NCBI GenBank assembly: GCA_030695685.1
Contig: JAUYPT010000129.1
Coordinates: 1 to 13,568 of the forward strand
Reading direction: 5' to 3'
Length of the DNA: 13,568 nucleotides
DNA from: Nanobdellota archaeon
Lineage (GTDB): Archaea; Nanobdellota; Nanobdellia; Woesearchaeales; GW2011-AR9
The position numbers and the translations under genes were made by a program. Every line of letters starts with the position of its first letter. Position 1 is the stretch's first letter. The notes beneath the pieces are model-generated. The model had not been told where the DNA came from. It saw nothing but the letters and a program-made list of their open reading frames with translations, and ran no database searches. Below, one piece after another: positions 12,722 through 13,568 of this stretch.

Positions 12722-13026
12722 CCTTTAGCGAAAAAGTATATTCCTTATGCCGGAAAATACCTCTCGGCAAAGTAACTACCTATAAAGAGATAGCTACCGC
12801 TTTAAACACAGAAGCATATCGGGCTGTCGGCCAAGCCTTAAAGTGCAATCCATACGCCCCGCAAGTCCCCTGCCATCGTGTTGTCAGCAGTAACGGTGGA
12901 ATTGGTGGATTTAAAGGCAAAATGACAGGAAAAGAGATTATTCAAAAGCAACAGTTGTTAGAGAGTGAAGGCGTGATTGTGAATGATGGTAAAATAGATT
13001 TAGATAACTATTTCTTTAATTACTAA
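12709..13026 (+). CDS. ogt: O6-alkylguanine-DNA alkyltransferase (MGMT/Ogt), short form
   Basis: The protein transfers alkyl groups from O6-alkylguanine in DNA to its own cysteine, in a suicide repair reaction. It consists only of the C-terminal DNA-binding and catalytic domain (~100 residues; full Ogt is 150-180). The active-site motif PCHRV is complete (C55), with the arginine finger in YRAVGQALKCNP (R38) and GGIGGFKGK after it. Because the cysteine is present, it is not an alkyltransferase-like (ATL) protein, which has lost it. The start is either ATG 12709 or ATG 12718; the second overlaps the upstream stop as ATGA, and no ribosome-binding site decides between them. It is co-transcribed with the winged-helix gene. 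An AT-rich hairpin with T6 (13024-13042) follows. Confidence 0.9.
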   Translation: MEKMTFSEKVYSLCRKIPLGKVTTYKEIATALNTEAYRAVGQALKCNPYAPQVPCHRVVSSNGGIGGFKGKMTGKEIIQKQQLLESEGVIVNDGKIDLDNYFFNY

Positions 13027-13042
13027 AAAATGATATTTTTTA
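13024..13042 (+). terminator. AT hairpin and T-run after ogt
   Basis: TAAAAAAT-GAT-ATTTTTTA can fold into an 8-pair hairpin whose 3' arm is a T6 run. It starts within the ogt stop codon and is a plausible terminator, T-run being the main signal. Confidence 0.45.
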
Positions 13043-13053
13043 ACATAATATTC

Positions 13054-13061
13054 ATAAATAA
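13054..13061 (+). promoter_or_regulatory. Weak TATA box of the gene at 13082
   Basis: ATAAATAA lies about 25 bases before ATG 13082. It is less perfect than the other boxes but the spacing matches leaderless genes in this window, and no ribosome-binding site is present. Confidence 0.45.
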
Positions 13062-13081
13062 ATGTGTATCTTGACTCGTTT

Positions 13082-13568
13082 ATGACTAAAGATTTAATTC
13101 CGAAAGAATGGAATATTTTGCTAGAACGGACTCTTGCTGATGTCACTAATGCTTTCGTTCCTATAGCAGATTATTTACAACAGAAAGGTAATCCTTTAGG
13201 AGAACGCTTAGTTAATCTTGACATTCATTCTAAATTAGATGAACTCATCAAATTATCCTGCGGCTTAACTTTAGATTTGCTTCCAGCCGATAATGGCAGC
13301 AAAAGAACGCAGGACCAATGGTTTAATCAGTATTGGAATACAGTCACTGCTGGAACTGTCATGGCTTCGATGGGCGATTTGTACCGGAATTTTAAGACGC
13401 TGAAAAGAGTGTCGGAACAAGGAACAGTGGAGCAAAAAATGCTGGCGCAAACTCTTCTCGCCAGTTTGCGGGACGATTTTGACTGGCCGGGAAAAAACTT
13501 GTTAATCAGCAGCACACGCATAAATTATGCTGAAAACAAGAGTTTAGATGGCGAGATAATCCATCATT
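13082..13568 (+). CDS. Unknown protein with repeat-companion-like motif (3' end outside window)
   Basis: The frame is open from ATG 13082 to the window edge (162 codons), with no stop, so the C-terminus is missing. The N-terminus MTKDLIPKEWNILLERTLAD leads into a segment at ~25-48 with VPIADYL, KGNPLGE and LDI. This resembles the segment FADKL...DGN-x-x-GE...DI of the protein at 1305-2342 and the TIGR02996-type consensus A-D-x-L-x3-G-D/N-P-x-G-E. Later residues are mixed helical, with no membrane segment or catalytic motif that I recognise. It may be a paralogue of the protein at 1305. Coding potential is supported by the absence of stops and by codon use like its neighbours. Function unknown. 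Confidence 0.65.
   Translation, partial: MTKDLIPKEWNILLERTLADVTNAFVPIADYLQQKGNPLGERLVNLDIHSKLDELIKLSCGLTLDLLPADNGSKRTQDQWFNQYWNTVTAGTVMASMGDLYRNFKTLKRVSEQGTVEQKMLAQTLLASLRDDFDWPGKNLLISSTRINYAENKSLDGEIIHH

Overview
The window is almost certainly archaeal chromosome. It encodes an archaeal RadA recombinase, a replication protein A with OB folds and a zinc motif, the archaeal/eukaryal RNase P subunit Rpr2/Rpp21, a membrane-anchored nuclease of the Hjc-related COG4741 type and a stand-alone TRAM protein. Core promoters have archaeal TATA boxes, seven of them about 25-28 bases before a start codon. The compact layout (1-4 base overlaps, abutting convergent genes), AT-rich spacers and many small proteins of unknown function suggest a DPANN-type lineage (Woesearchaeota/Pacearchaeota-like). 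That placement is inference from protein style, not from a marker-gene tree.

Layout. 1-1252 (+): the end of an operon of three overlapping genes for membrane-anchored, pilin-like or surface proteins of unknown function. 1305-2342 (+): an unknown protein whose N-terminus resembles the TIGR02996 repeat-companion domain. 2442-3880 (+): RPA followed by the COG4741 nuclease. 4251-3877 (-): a small protein with a thioredoxin-like [2Fe-2S] cysteine pattern. 4454-5721 (+): a small conserved protein and RadA, behind a structured leader of about 80 bases. 8042-5806 (-): a double-domain dCTP deaminase and an NAD-dependent epimerase, probably one operon. 8219-8554 (+): TRAM protein. 8686-10989 (+): phosphoenolpyruvate synthase. 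12107-10990 (-): Rpr2, translationally overlapped by a membrane-anchored HEXXH metallopeptidase. 12404-13026 (+): winged-helix protein overlapping an O6-alkylguanine-DNA alkyltransferase. 13082-end (+): a truncated gene whose N-terminus again has the repeat-companion-like motif.

Together the window is rich in DNA maintenance genes: RPA, RadA, Hjc-like nuclease, alkyltransferase and nucleotide-pool cleaning by Dcd. It also has central carbon metabolism (PEP synthase) and RNA processing (RNase P).

The most unusual element is noncoding. Between the divergent core promoters of rpr2 and the winged-helix gene, 12148-12366 is almost completely filled by back-to-back inverted repeats: two large palindromes flanking two smaller hairpins, some mutually exclusive. 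Terminators are not expected between divergent promoters. A structured RNA gene or a non-autonomous, IS200/IS605-like palindromic element are the leading explanations. Second in interest are the two repeat-companion-like proteins and the structured leader of the radA operon, which could pair with its own ribosome-binding site.
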